The notes below the pieces were generated by a model. It worked only from the letters and a program-made list of their open reading frames with translations, had not been told where the DNA came from and ran no database searches. Source: Solirubrobacter sp963837485 (lineage in GTDB: Bacteria > Actinomycetota > Thermoleophilia > Solirubrobacterales > Solirubrobacteraceae). Taken from it: a stretch of DNA of 64,000 nt. Location of the stretch: positions 1-64,000 of the forward strand of contig CAWINP010000010.1 in the NCBI GenBank assembly GCA_963837485.1, written 5' to 3'. This document shows positions 28,372-38,643 of the stretch, in pieces. Position numbers and translations under genes: made by a program. The stretch's first letter is position 1; every line of letters begins with the position of its first letter.

Positions 28372-31122
28372 CTAGTGACCGACCACGCGCACGCTCCGTG
28401 GGCCGGCGGTGCTGGGCTTCCCGCCGGCCGGCGTGTAGGTGACCGAGACCTTGATCGTGGTTCGCTTCCCGCGCGCAACGAGACGGCGGAGTTGCTTGGC
28501 GGTGACCGTCACGGTCAGGACTCCCGCGCGCTTGGCGGTTACGCGCCGGCTGATCGAGCGCTTGCCCGCTGACACGCGCCCGACGATCTCCAGCCGTCCC
28601 GGGCCGCCGATGCGCAGCTTGAGCGTGAGCGCGCCCTTCTTGGTCGCCTTCAGGCTGACGATCGCGACGCGGTTGTCGGTGCCGGGAGCCGCAGGGTCCG
28701 GCGCCGGCGTCACGGTGTTCCCGCCACCGGCGGGCGGTGCGCCGAGGACGTCCGACCCACCGCCCGGAGGCGTGGCGCCTCCGCCTCCGCCACCGCCCGA
28801 CGCGGTCTTCGGCGAGATCGTCAGGTCGGCGGCCCGGCCGGTCGCGAACACGTAGTTGGCCGATGAGAGCAGCCCGGGCGCGCACGTGATGGCGTCGGCG
28901 TAGGTCCCCGGCTCGTCGGCGTGGGCATTGATCGAGCACGCGGGCGAACCCGTGATGAAGCTCGTCGCGGCCGTGTCACCGAGCACGAAGTCGTCCGCGT
29001 TCAGCGTCCAGGACGGCACCGGATCGGCCTGCCCTTGGGTCTTGGTCGCGGGCGACGCGTCCACGTGGATCGTTGCCTTGCGCACGTCGAAGCACATAGG
29101 AGTGCGGTCGGAATCGCTCGAGTCCGCGTAGCCGCCGGCGGCGCGGTATTCGGCGCGGTAGCAGTAGGTGCCGGCCGCCTTGGGCGCGAAGCCCGGCGCG
29201 GCCGCGACCCAGTCGACAACGGACGAGCTCCCCACGTCGGTCCCGCCCGTGGAGCACCGGAAGGGGTCGACGGGACCGCAGAGCGCGAAGCTCACCGTGC
29301 CGGCCGGCGTGCCGATCGGGCTGGTGACGGTCGCGTTCGCGTGGATCGTCTCGCCGTAGCTGATGGCGCCGGCTTCGGGGACGAGCCGCGTGGTCGTCGC
29401 CGCTCCGGCGACCGTGACGCACGCATCGGTCGAGCTGCCCTCGGAAGCGCTATAGGAAGTCGCGCCGGGGTACTCGGCCCGGAAGCAGTAGACGCCGGCG
29501 TCATCGGGGGTGAAGCTGCTCGAGCGGGCCTTGCCGTTGTCGAGGTTCACGCTCTCGAGCGACGTGCCGCCGCTGGTGCAGGACTGCGCCGACTGGTTCG
29601 GCCCGCAGACCGCGAACTGCACCGAGCCCGTCGGCGTCCCGGCGCCGCTCGTCACCGTCGCCAGGGGGGTGACCGAATCACCGCGGACGATCGACGCCTT
29701 GCTCGGCGCCGAGGAGGTCGTCGTCGACGCCTTGCTCACGCTGACGCAGCCGTCGCTCGACCCGGCGCTCGCCGCCGCATGGGTCGCGTCGCCGGCGTAG
29801 TCCGCGCGGAAGCAGTACGTACCGGCAGAGGCCGGCGTGAAGCTCGCGAGCTCCGCCGCGCCGTCCACGAGTTGCGCCTGCCCGGCCGCGGCGCCACCGG
29901 CGGCGCAGCCGTCCGCCGATGCGAGCGGCCCGCAGACCGAGAACGACACCGTCCCGGTCAACGTGCTCCCGCCCTGGCCGGCGACCTGTGCGCGGACGCC
30001 GACCGACGAGCCGAAATCGATCGACGCGGGGCCGACGGCAATGCTCGCGCTCGACGACAGAGCCTTGACCTGCACGCATCCGAGGTTGCCCGAGCGAGGC
30101 GCCCTGGAACGATGCCGCCTGGCAGTACGAGCCGACCTTCGTCGGCGTGACCGGCGATCCGATCGCCTTGCCGTCGGTCACGGTCACGGTCTCGAGCGTG
30201 GGGCCGCCGAAACCCCCGTCGCGGAAGGTCACCGTTCCGGGCGGTGGCCAGCCCCCTGGCCGGAGATCGTGGCGACCGGCCGGGTCGACTCTCCGAGCGT
30301 TATCGTCGGCGGGTCGAACCCGACCGAGGTGCTCGTCGACTGGTTGACCGGGAAGCACCCGTTGGCGAAGCCCTCAGTGAATCCGAGGAAGCTCGCATCC
30401 CCGCTATAGGTCCCCCTGAAGCACCAGTAGCCCGCGGCGGTCGGCGTGAAGCTCGCGGAGGTCGCCTTCGAGCCCGACACCGCCACCGGGCCGCCGACGG
30501 GCGTGCCCCCGCTCGGGCAACCGGTCTTGTCGGGCAGCGGACCGCAGACCGCGAAGCTGACCGTGCCGGTCGGGCCGGAGCCGGTACTCCTGACGGTCGC
30601 GGTGCCCTGGATCGAGCCACCGGCCGAGATCGCCCCCGCGGGGAAGGGCGCGACGTCCAGCGTCGTCCCCCACACCGAGAAGCCGCTCACAGACGTGCAC
30701 AGCTGGTTGTTGTAGAGGCCGCTCGTCGCCGGGTCGAACCCGCTGCCCGCCGTCGGGGTGTACGTCACCACGTAGCAGAGGTTGCCGTTCGCGCTCGGCG
30801 TGATCACCGGCATCGTGGCGATCCCGTTCACGACCGGGACAGAAGAGCCCACCTGCTTCACGTAGTCCGGCCAACACCCGCCCGTGTGGTCCTGGGGCCC
30901 GCAGACGAAGAGCGTGGCCGTCCCCGGAGGCTTCTGCCCATTGCTGCCGATGAACGCGGTGAGGTTGATGGTCGAGTTGACCAAGTGACTGAAGATGACG
31001 CCCGGCGTGACCGCGACGACGATCGGCGGCGGCGCCGCTTGCGCGGGAGCGGCCAAGGTGACGGCGACGAAGAGCGTGAGCGCACCGGCGAGAAGGCGGC
31101 GCGGGAGGGTCGCAGCAGGCAT
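28372..31122 (-). pseudogene. Secreted multi-domain Ig-like repeat protein, two frameshifts
   Basis: ATG 31122 begins a signal peptide (RRLLAGALTLFVAVTLAAPA). About seven Ig-like units follow, each with GTVSFAVCGP near the start, a Cys-rich GC--GG loop and YCFRAEYPGATSYS near the end, resembling bacterial Ig-like group 3 domains. A glycine/proline linker and a C-terminal beta domain (LKLRIGGPGRLEIVGRV, KRTTIKVSVTY) common in this lineage close the protein. The frame shifts near 30240 (to PPGTVTFRDGGFGGPT) and back near 30090 (to VQVKALSSSASIAVGP). The repeat register is kept across both, so an intact protein of about 915 aa is likely if these are errors. No enzymatic motif; probably a surface adhesin or structural protein. 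Confidence 0.75.
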
Positions 31123-31199
31123 TGGGCGAGTCTTGTGACCCGCGCACGCCCGCACACTGGGGTACCCCCGAGACGCATACCCGAGACTTTGTGAGCGAG

Positions 31200-33904
31200 C
31201 TAGTTGAGCAGGGCCGCGAGGTCGTGCCGGTTGCGTGCGCCGAGCTTGCGGTACGCGTTGCGGAGGTGCAGCTCGACGGTCTTGGGCGTGACGAACAGCG
31301 CTTCGGCGATCGCGCGGTTGGTCTGGCCGCCGGCGGCGCGCTCGGCGATGCGCAGCTCGGATGGCGTGAGCGCGTCCACGCCTCGCAATGCGGTCGTGCG
31401 GGGCCGGCCACCGGCGGCATAGAGCTCCTGCCGCACGCTGGACGCGAGCGCGTCGGCGCCGAGCCTGTCGGCGAGCTCGAGCGCGCGGCGGAGCGGGTCA
31501 CGTGCCTCCGAGGGCCGGCGGGGGGCCCGCAGCGCGCTTCCCAGCGCGGCCAGCGACTTGGCGTGCTCGAGCCGTGCCGGAGAGGAAGCAGCGAGTGCCG
31601 CGGCCGCTTCCAGGCGCTCCGTGCTCTCCTCGATAGTGCCCAGGATCCGCAGCGCCCGCGCGACGATCGAGGGCGCGCCCCAGCGCCGCGCGATCTCGAG
31701 CTCCTCGAGAGCGAGCTCGAGGGCCTCCTCGCGACGACCCAGATGGTGGAGCGCGACGGCCTGATGCGAGCGCGCCGGCGTGTCGATCGCCGTCATCGAG
31801 GCGAAGCGCCGCGCCGCGTCGCCGGCGACGTCCAGCGCCCGCTCGAACTGCTCCTCGGCCAGCAGCAGCTCCGCCTGGCTGTTGAGCCGGTAGCGCTCGG
31901 CGTGGGAGGTGTCACCGCGCGCGGCGACGGCCTCAAGCTCACGGCGCGCGCCCGCGAGGTCGCCGCGCTCGCGTAGGACCGCGGCGAGCCACGCCGCCGT
32001 CTCGGTGCGGCCCTCGTCGCCGAGGTTCCAGAGCGTGAACGCCTCGACCGCGTCGCGCAGCGAGGCCTCCGCGCCCGCGAGCGCGCCCTGGCGGTACAAG
32101 AGGTAGCCGCGAAACACGCTCGCGGCCGCGTTGAAACCCGTCCATCCGGTCGCGCGGGCATGGGCGAGCAGCGCATCGAGCGCATCGTTCGCCTCGTCGC
32201 GGTCGGCGATCACGAGCACGAGCGTCGCGGCGGACGACAGGATCACGTTGCCGACCCGCATGAGATCGCCGCCCTGCAGCGCCGCCTGCGCGAGCGGCGC
32301 ACACTCGGCCGCCGACCCGCCGGAGTAGGCCCACTCGTGCACGGCGATCGCGGCGAGCAACTTGGCGCCGGGGCCCGGCGGGAGCGGCAGCTTGCGGTGG
32401 CGGGCGAAGCGCTCCGGCGCGACCGGCTCGCTGCCGCCGAACAGCGGCGCGGTCAGCTCGACCGCCTCCAGCGCGGCGAGCAGGAGGTCGGCCGCCGGCG
32501 GGAGCTGTGCCGCGGCGTGACGCGCGAGCGCGACGGCCTCGTCGGCACGGCGGCTGATCATGAGTCCACGCGCGAGCATCAGCGTGGCGCCGCCGCGGGC
32601 GACCGGGTCCTCGATCAGTCCGATCGCCTCGTACAGGTGCTCGTTCGCGTCCTGGGAGTGCAGGCGCTTCTGCGCGTCGGCAAGTGCGAGCAGCAGCTGC
32701 GCACGTCGCTGGGCGGGCGGCGGTTCGGCAAGCGCGCGGGTCAGATACGCGGCGGCGCTCGCGGGTGCGCCCGCGCGCTGCGCGGCGCGTGCCGCCTCCG
32801 CGAGGACGTCGATCACCCACTCCTCGCCCCGCTCCGGCGCGTGCACCAGCTGGGTCGCGACCGCGCTGGGCGCCGCCGTGCGCTCGCGCAGCAACAGCGC
32901 AGCCCGCTCATGCGCGAGCGCGCGCTCGTGCACGGGTACGTCCTCGTAGACGGCCGCGCGGATCAGCGGGTGCACGAACGCCATCGCCGCCTGGTCGGCG
33001 AACACCTCGGCGCCCACGAGCTTGCCGGCCGCCACGGCCGTGGCGCGGTCGTCGAGGCCGGCGAGCTCGTCCACGAGCGGCAGCGCCGCGTCGTCGCCGA
33101 GCACCGCGGTCGCCCGCGCCACGGCCGCCGCCTCCGCGCTCAGGCGTCCGATCCGCACGAGCACGGCGCGCGACGCCGCGCGGGGCGCGATCCTCTCGAT
33201 CGCGGCGACGTTGACCGCGTCGGGCGCGACGTGCTCAGCGCGCAGCGTCTTCTCGAGCTCGACGAGCAGCAGAGGATTCCCGCCAGTCGCGACATGGCAC
33301 GCGCGGCCGAACACCTCGTCGCCGCCGATCAGCGCGGCGCTGGCGCTTTCACTCAGCGGCTCCGGCCGCACGATCACGGCGAGTGGATCGCGCACGAGCT
33401 CGCCGATCAGGTGCGCGTGGGCGTGGCGCTCGAACGGACGGACCCCGCAGACGACCGTGACGGGCAGCCCGTCGAGCCGGCGGACCAGGTAGCAGAGCCA
33501 GCGCAGCGACGGCTCGTCGCACCACTGCAGGTCATCCACGACCAACAGCAGCGGCGCCTGCTCGGCGAGTCGGCCGTGAGCCGGTAGAGCGCGTGCAGGA
33601 TCGCGAACGACACGTCCTCGCCACCCACCCCGCTCGCCGGGCCCTCGAAGACCTCCCGCGCCGGCGCCGCGGCGCCCTCCAGCAACGGCTCCGAGACGGT
33701 TGCCTCGAAGAGCTGTCGCACGACGCCGAACGCGAGCTCGCGCTCAAGCTCGCCACCCCGAGCCCAATACGCGCAAGCGGCCTCGCCGTGGGCCTCCTGC
33801 AAGAGCCGCGTCTTGCCGATGCCCGCCGGCCCCTCGACCACGAGCAGGCCCGAGCCGGCCCGGACGCAGGTCCGCAGCAGCTCCAGCTCGTGCTCGAGCA
33901 GCAC
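31200..33904 (-). pseudogene. LuxR-family ATP-binding transcriptional regulator (LAL type), one frameshift
   Basis: Start at 33904. An AAA/NACHT-like ATPase carries Walker A VVEGPAGIGKTRLLQEA, and after a one-base loss near 33575 the Walker B LLLVVDDLQW. A long TPR-like helical middle (AAYLTRALAEPPPAQRRAQ and similar) leads to a C-terminal LuxR helix-turn-helix: LTPSELRIAERAAGG and TPKTVELHLRNAYRKLG. Total about 900 aa, normal for LAL regulators. The Ig-like protein gene starts 78 bp downstream of its stop on the same strand and may be a target. The frameshift removes everything after the Walker A part if real. Confidence 0.85.
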
Positions 33905-33981
33905 GCGCAGATCCTAGGGTCAACGTCTCGGGTCTGCCCAGATGTCACCGCCGCCGCGGCGCGACATCGTGCGACCTACCG

Positions 33982-34164
33982 ATGAAGACTCACAGCATCC
34001 ACCTCGAGCTGCGCATCGACGGCACGGCACCGATCGGGCACGCGACGCTGGAGGGCGGCGACCCGCGCGCCTTCTCCGGCTGGGTCGGGCTCGTCCGCGC
34101 CGTCGAAGAGCTCGTCACCGAGAGCGAGCCCGCAGCCGACCCAAACCCTCGGGTGCCAGCGTAG
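33982..34164 (+). CDS. Small conserved protein
   Basis: A 60-aa protein starting at ATG 33982: HSIHLELRIDGTAPIGHATL then FSGWVGLVRAVEELV. I have the impression of a short family seen in this lineage, with a two-strand plus helix pattern. It is divergent from the LuxR gene. The function is unknown. Confidence 0.6.
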   Translation: MKTHSIHLELRIDGTAPIGHATLEGGDPRAFSGWVGLVRAVEELVTESEPAADPNPRVPA

Positions 34165-34532
34165 GGGCCGCGCATTTCCGGCGCGACGAGCACACGCGGC
34201 CCGAGCTGTGCGGACGGGAAGGCCACGCCGATCGTCGGCCAGCCGCTGCGGATCGCGTTCTCGGCATTCCGCTGCAGCGAGTCCCGAGAACCCTTCCGGT
34301 AAGCCCGACAAAGCACGCACCGAAGGGCGAGGGGCCGACCATCGGGTCGCGCCCGGCTCGGTCCTCTCCGCCCGCTCACGGCCCCAACGTGGATGCGATA
34401 CGGCGCGGTAGTACTCGACACATTCGGGCAGGCGAGCCGACCAGGGTGGTTAGGCCTATTCCCACCACTATTCGAAAGCCCCGCTGGAAGAGAATTACCG
34501 CGCGGTGGCGCGGGCCTGCGACCGCAGAGGGC
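34165..34532. other. Intergenic region
   Basis: There is no supported gene. It carries the second copy of CCTATTCCCACCACTA at 34455-34470 (see 28243). The AT content is slightly higher near 34450-34500. Confidence 0.4.
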
Positions 34533-34721
34533 CTAGGCGGGGATGTGCTCGCCAGGCGCGAACTCGTCGACCACGTGCCCGTGGTCGTCGAATGCGATGA
34601 CGAGAAGGCGATCTGAGCCGTCCGGCTCGGCCGCCGCAAGCCGCGCGAGGGCCTCCTGTGCGGCTACGGGCTCGTCGTAGGAGACGACGAGGTTTCCGGT
34701 GTCGAAGATCGAGTAGGTCAT
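34533..34721 (-). CDS. Small acidic hypothetical protein
   Basis: A 62-aa protein from ATG 34721 with a strong GGAGGAA site upstream. It reads SIFDTGNLVVSYDEPVAAQE and then VIAFDDHGHVVDEFAPGE. The pattern is soluble beta-alpha. The good ribosome site supports it as a real gene; no family recognised. Confidence 0.65.
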   Translation of the reverse strand: MTYSIFDTGNLVVSYDEPVAAQEALARLAAAEPDGSDRLLVIAFDDHGHVVDEFAPGEHIPA

Positions 34722-34748
34722 GGCCTTCCTCCGAGGGTACAGCCGCCG

Positions 34749-35165
34749 CTATGCCCGCTCAACATCGGCCACGAACTCGAGCAGCTGAACGGGGCGGCCC
34801 CATACGGACCAGTGTCCGGGACCGCTGGTGTCCGCGATGCATACGCCGAAGCCCGGTTGAAGCTCGACCGTGGCAACGTGGTCGCCGACGCGGTCGGGCC
34901 GACGCTGCGCGAGGTGCAGGACGAGATCCTTGTCCTCGAACATCGACACTGCCATGTGGAGGACGGTCGCCCTGAGGTCGGCGGGGTGGGGGTTCCTGCC
35001 GTTCTCGTAGTTCGACGTGAGCGCCTGCTCGATGCGATCGGGACCAAAGCAGCCCCGGTACAGGCGTCTGGGCTCCTGGAGCACGACAACGTGGAACTCA
35101 GACTCGAAGCCGACCATGAGGCGAGCGCGAGTCTCCCAGGGGTGCAGGACGGACGGGGAGGTCAC
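34749..35165 (-). CDS. Hypothetical protein
   Basis: The protein has about 138 aa from GTG 35165, chosen because GAGGAG lies 6 nt upstream; a longer frame opens at 35279. It contains FESEFHVVVLQEPRRLYRG, LTSNYENGRNPHPADL and GVCIADTSGPGHWSVWGRP. No family recognised. It lies 27 bp upstream of the small protein gene on the same strand and may be co-transcribed with it. Confidence 0.5.
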   Translation of the reverse strand: MTSPSVLHPWETRARLMVGFESEFHVVVLQEPRRLYRGCFGPDRIEQALTSNYENGRNPHPADLRATVLHMAVSMFEDKDLVLHLAQRRPDRVGDHVATVELQPGFGVCIADTSGPGHWSVWGRPVQLLEFVADVERA

Positions 35166-35545
35166 CGGGGACTCCTCGGCCGGGCCGGGGGAGGCTAGGG
35201 GGAGCGTGACCGAAAACTGCACGATTGACAGGCCGTTGGCGCGAGTCCAAGCTGCTCCCACCACCTTCAGAAAGCCCACATATCTCGGCTCATTTCGCTA
35301 TGGATATGCTCACTGATCCAGGAAGCGCAACATCCGCGGGCGTAGGCGCTGGGCTGGCCAGGCCCTCATACGCTGTTGTTCGTGCCGGCCCGCCCGGGCC
35401 AAGACGTGGGACACAGGCCGGATGCGGCCTGAACCGTCAACGCGGCCAGGGAGCAGGTCATCCCGAGTCCGGCGCGGCCGTTCAATGCGTCGGCGCGGAT
35501 TGCCGATGATCGGGATATCCGGTCCCAGGTGATTGCGAGCTCCCA
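35166..35545. other. Intergenic region upstream of the CheW-CheC gene
   Basis: Divergent spacer of about 380 bp. No gene or clear promoter boxes were recognised. Confidence 0.35.
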
Positions 35546-36556
35546 TTGTCAGATCAGGTGCATGTTCTCGTCGTTCGAGTCGGCGGCCTCGGCTGGGCGC
35601 TGCCGATGACGGCCGTCGAGCAGACATTCGACCTGCGCCGGCACACGGCTCGTCGTGCCGGTGACGGCGACGTCGTGGACTTTCGCGGCCGGGTGATCGA
35701 GCTAATCGACCTCGGCGAGCGCCTGCAGCTCGAGCATGAGCGGCCAGTCGCAGCGGTGGTCGTGTGGGCGGCAGGACGCCGGCGCGCGTTGGCTGTCGAG
35801 GAGCTCGTCGGCCAGCTCCTGCTCGACCGGGTCGAGCTGCCCGCACTGGCGAACAGCGATCTTGTCAGCGGGGTGGTGCTTCACCAGGACGAGATCGTCC
35901 CCATCCTCGAGCCGGGCGCGATCGCGGGCGCCTGGGGCGTCGGCGACGACCGCAGCCTCGGCTACACCGAGCTGCAGCAGAGCGCGCTGCGAGAGATCGC
36001 GAACATCGGCTCCGGGCACGCTGCCACGGCGCTGTCCCAGCTGCTCGGCCGGCCGGTCGAGATGGGCTACTCGGAGGCACTGCTGACCGCCCTCGCCGAG
36101 GCGATCGACCGCATCGGGGCGCCGATGAGTCGCTCGGCCCTCGTCGACACCCCGATCCGGGACGACGGCGGCACGGTCCTGCTCGTGTTCCCCGACGACA
36201 CCGGCGAGCAGCTCTGCGAGCTGCTGGGCACCAGCCTCAGCGACGAGCTCGGCCGCACCGCGTTGCAGGAGGTCGGGAACATCCTCGCCACCTCCTACCT
36301 GAACGCGATCGTCGAGATGACCGGGATGCAACTCGAGCCCGAGCCGCCCACGGTCAAAATCGACCTTCTCGGCCAGATGCTCGCAGAGAGCGCGGCGAGC
36401 GGCGGCAATCTGACCGACCCCACGGTCCTCATGCGCTCGCAGTTCACCGTCGAGGCCTCGACGGCCAAGTTCTCGTTCTTGTTCGTCCCGCGAATCGGCT
36501 CCGTCGAGACGCTTCTGGAACGTCTAGGCGTCGGCGATCAGCTCGCCGCCCAATGA
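35546..36556 (+). CDS. CheW-CheC fusion protein
   Basis: The protein has 336 aa from TTG 35546 (GTG 35558 is an alternative; neither has a strong ribosome site). Residues 1-130 form a CheW-like SH3-type domain (VLVVRVGGLGWALPMTAVEQ, DFRGRVIELIDLGERL), which normally docks on CheA and chemoreceptors. Residues 140-325 form a CheC/FliY-type phosphatase with both active helices: ALREIANIGSGHAATAL (Glu 150, Asn 153) and ALQEVGNILATSYLNAI. CheC normally removes phosphate from CheY. The fusion would bring the phosphatase to the receptor array. No other chemotaxis gene is nearby, so the partner CheA/CheY proteins must lie elsewhere. Confidence 0.88.
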   Translation: MSDQVHVLVVRVGGLGWALPMTAVEQTFDLRRHTARRAGDGDVVDFRGRVIELIDLGERLQLEHERPVAAVVVWAAGRRRALAVEELVGQLLLDRVELPALANSDLVSGVVLHQDEIVPILEPGAIAGAWGVGDDRSLGYTELQQSALREIANIGSGHAATALSQLLGRPVEMGYSEALLTALAEAIDRIGAPMSRSALVDTPIRDDGGTVLLVFPDDTGEQLCELLGTSLSDELGRTALQEVGNILATSYLNAIVEMTGMQLEPEPPTVKIDLLGQMLAESAASGGNLTDPTVLMRSQFTVEASTAKFSFLFVPRIGSVETLLERLGVGDQLAAQ

Positions 36557-36719
36557 GGGGGACACCGGTTCGCGCCCGGACCGCAACAAGGCAATCGAAC
36601 GCATCCGCCGCGCCTACGCCGTGCCGCCGTCGCGGCGTGGAGGGGACGAGCGCGAAGCGGAGGCGCGCCCAGTTGAGGGATTCGCCCCTCCCGGCCGCCT
36701 AGATCGCCGACGCGATTGC

Positions 36720-36950
36720 GAGTTTCGGCGTCAGTTCTCGATCGGCATCGAAGAGTTCGCGATCCTGGCCGATGGGCGCCGGCTGGTGTTCGACCCGTCG
36801 AGGGTTCAGCGGACCTGCCGCCGAGCACGAGCACGACTGGTGGCACATTGCCATCTGCCTGCGTGGGCTTGGTGTTGCCGTGTCGCCCGACGAGCTGATG
36901 GACGCATCCACGCGCGAAGCCGGCGTCGGCGTGGACGTCTCGTCGTCGTC
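36720..36950 (+). pseudogene. Hypothetical protein, frameshifted
   Basis: One frame gives FSIGIEEFAILADGRRLVF, and after a shift near 36800 the next gives RGFSGPAAEHEHDWWHIAIC then LRGLGVAVSPDELMDAS. Together they look like one small protein. The start and the 3' end are unclear. Function unknown. Confidence 0.4.
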
Positions 36951-37019
36951 CAACGCGCAGGCGCGCTCTTGTGGGCGCGAAGACGATGGCGGCGGGGCCC
37001 TGCGAGACTGCGCGGTGGC

Positions 37020-37502
37020 ATGCGTGTTCGACCACGTTAGCCGGGTGACCGGCCCGCGATCGAGGGCTTTCTCGCGCGCCGGCATGCACTGCGAGTGGCG
37101 CGGCTCGGCGCGGTCGAGCAGCCGCTCGACCACCCCGCGCTGATCGCCGAGCAGGACGGAAGGCTCGTCGGTCTCCTGAGCTACGTCGTCGACGGAGCGC
37201 GCTGCGAGGTGCTCACGTTGCATGCCGACATTCGCGGGTGCGGCGTGGGAACGGCGTTGATTGCCGAGGCCAAGCGCGTCGCCAGGGAGGCTGGGTGCAC
37301 ACGGCTGTGGCTGATCACCACCAACGACAACATCGATGCGCTGCGCTTCTATCAGCGGCGCGGCTTCCGGCTCGCGGCCTTGCACCCGGGGGCCGTCGAT
37401 GACAGCAGAGCCCGCCTGAAGCCTGAGATCCCCGAGACCGGGAACCACCGGATTCCCCTGCGCGACGAGCTGGAGCTCCAGCACGAGATCTCGCCCGAGT
37501 GA
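37020..37502 (+). pseudogene. GNAT-family N-acetyltransferase with an in-frame TAG at codon 7
   Basis: The frame from ATG 37020 reads MRVRPR, then TAG at 37038-37040, then PGDRPAIEGFLARRHALR. After that comes the acetyltransferase core: HPALIAEQDGRLVGLLSYVV, CEVLTLHADIRGCGVGTALI (acetyl-CoA loop G-G-G-A) and NIDALRFYQRRGFRLAALH. The residues before and after TAG fit the usual VRP-PGD start of this family, so the stop is most simply a GAG-to-TAG change. Translation could restart at GTG 37095, losing the first strand and helix. Confidence 0.8.
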
Positions 37503-37576
37503 TCGATCCGAGAGGCGGAGCGCGGGCGCCCGACGAGCAGCGCGCACTCCCAAGGGTCCAGGAATGCCCCCTGGCG

Positions 37577-37927
37577 TCAGACCCAGAGCGACGCGGTCCA
37601 CATCCCGACCAGGTACGCGAACCCCACTGTCGCGCCACCCGTGAGCCACAGCAATACGAGTCCAGGCTTGCGGCGGCTGAACAGCCGCATGCCGATACCG
37701 AACAGCACCACCACGCACAGCCCGGTTGCGAGACAGGACGCCGTCTCGACGCCCGGCACGGCCGCCATCTCGTTCAGGTTCGCCGCCACCGCACGCTCTC
37801 GCACGGTAGCCGCGTTGTCGAGCATGCCGAGCGCGACGACAGCCAAGAGCGCCGTTGCGAACACCCGCGCTCCACGCCGCCATAGCGGCGTGGAGCGAGA
37901 TGGCAGTGCGTCGACGGGTTCGCTCAT
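37577..37927 (-). CDS. Small membrane protein, hypothetical
   Basis: The protein has 116 aa from ATG 37927. Three hydrophobic segments are visible: ARVFATALLAVVALGML, ASCLATGLCVVVLFGIGM and LVLLWLTGGATVGFAYLVG. A loop with NLNEMAAVPGVETASC lies between the first two. No family recognised. Confidence 0.6.
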   Translation of the reverse strand: MSEPVDALPSRSTPLWRRGARVFATALLAVVALGMLDNAATVRERAVAANLNEMAAVPGVETASCLATGLCVVVLFGIGMRLFSRRKPGLVLLWLTGGATVGFAYLVGMWTASLWV

Positions 37928-38010
37928 CCAGCCGGCAGATGTAACGGCGAGCGCACGACCGCGCAAGAGCGACGGGGGAGTTCCTCCACTCGCGTAGCCG
38001 CGAGGTCGGG

Positions 38011-38405
38011 TCAGCGCGCGGCGACCGTCAGCTGCGCTCGGCCGGGCGCGCGCTGGCCGCCGGCGGTCGTGGCGATCGCCTCGACGCGGAAACGGCCCGC
38101 GCGGCCGCACCCTGCGGCCCGGCCGGGGCCTGCGCGCCGTTCGCGCCGGACGGCCCTGTCGCGCCCTGCGGCCCCGCCAGGCCCTGGGCGCCGTCGGCGC
38201 CCGCCGGCCCGGTCGGGCCCTGCGATCCCGCGGGCCCCTGCGGCCCCGCCGGCCCGGTCACCGGCCCGCGCAGGTCGGCGTCGACGTACCGGACGCGGTT
38301 GTTGTTCGTGTCGGCGATCAGGAATCCGCCGTCGGGCGTGGCCGTCACGCCGATCGGGGAGTCGAGCTGGGCCGCGTTCGCCGGTCCACCGTCGCCAGCC
38401 ATGCC
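38011..38405 (-). pseudogene. NHL-repeat / collagen-like protein, 3' remnant
   Basis: The minus strand carries one NHL unit (LDSPIGVTATPDGGFLIADT then NNNRVRYVD) followed by about fifteen Gly-X-Y triplets (GPAGPQGPAGSQGPTGPAG and on). After a shift near 38100 a C-terminal strand region FRVEAIATTAGGQRAPG ends at 38011. The N-terminal NHL units are missing upstream of 38405, where the sequence loses coding character. This is probably the tail of a larger secreted propeller protein. Confidence 0.6.
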
Positions 38406-38643
38406 GACAGCGGGTTCTTGATCTCGCCGGGCAAGTTGCGCAAGGCGATCATGAACGTGTTCGCCGGGCGGTCGTCGAGTGGTCGGGCTCCACCCGCCGG
38501 GCGAGCTACGCGCGGACGGCGGGGGGGGCGCGATCGTCGTACAGGTCGCGGACTCGCGCTCGCGGCTCATGCGCGTTTCTGCCCGCGATCACGGCGAAGC
38601 CTTGCAACGAGCTCGCGTGAAATGTCAACGCGCCCGTCGCGGC

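Noticed and set aside
38100..38290. Short GC-rich DNA repeats with GGCCC periodicity
   Set aside because: They encode collagen-like Gly-X-Y triplets on the minus strand and need no separate explanation.
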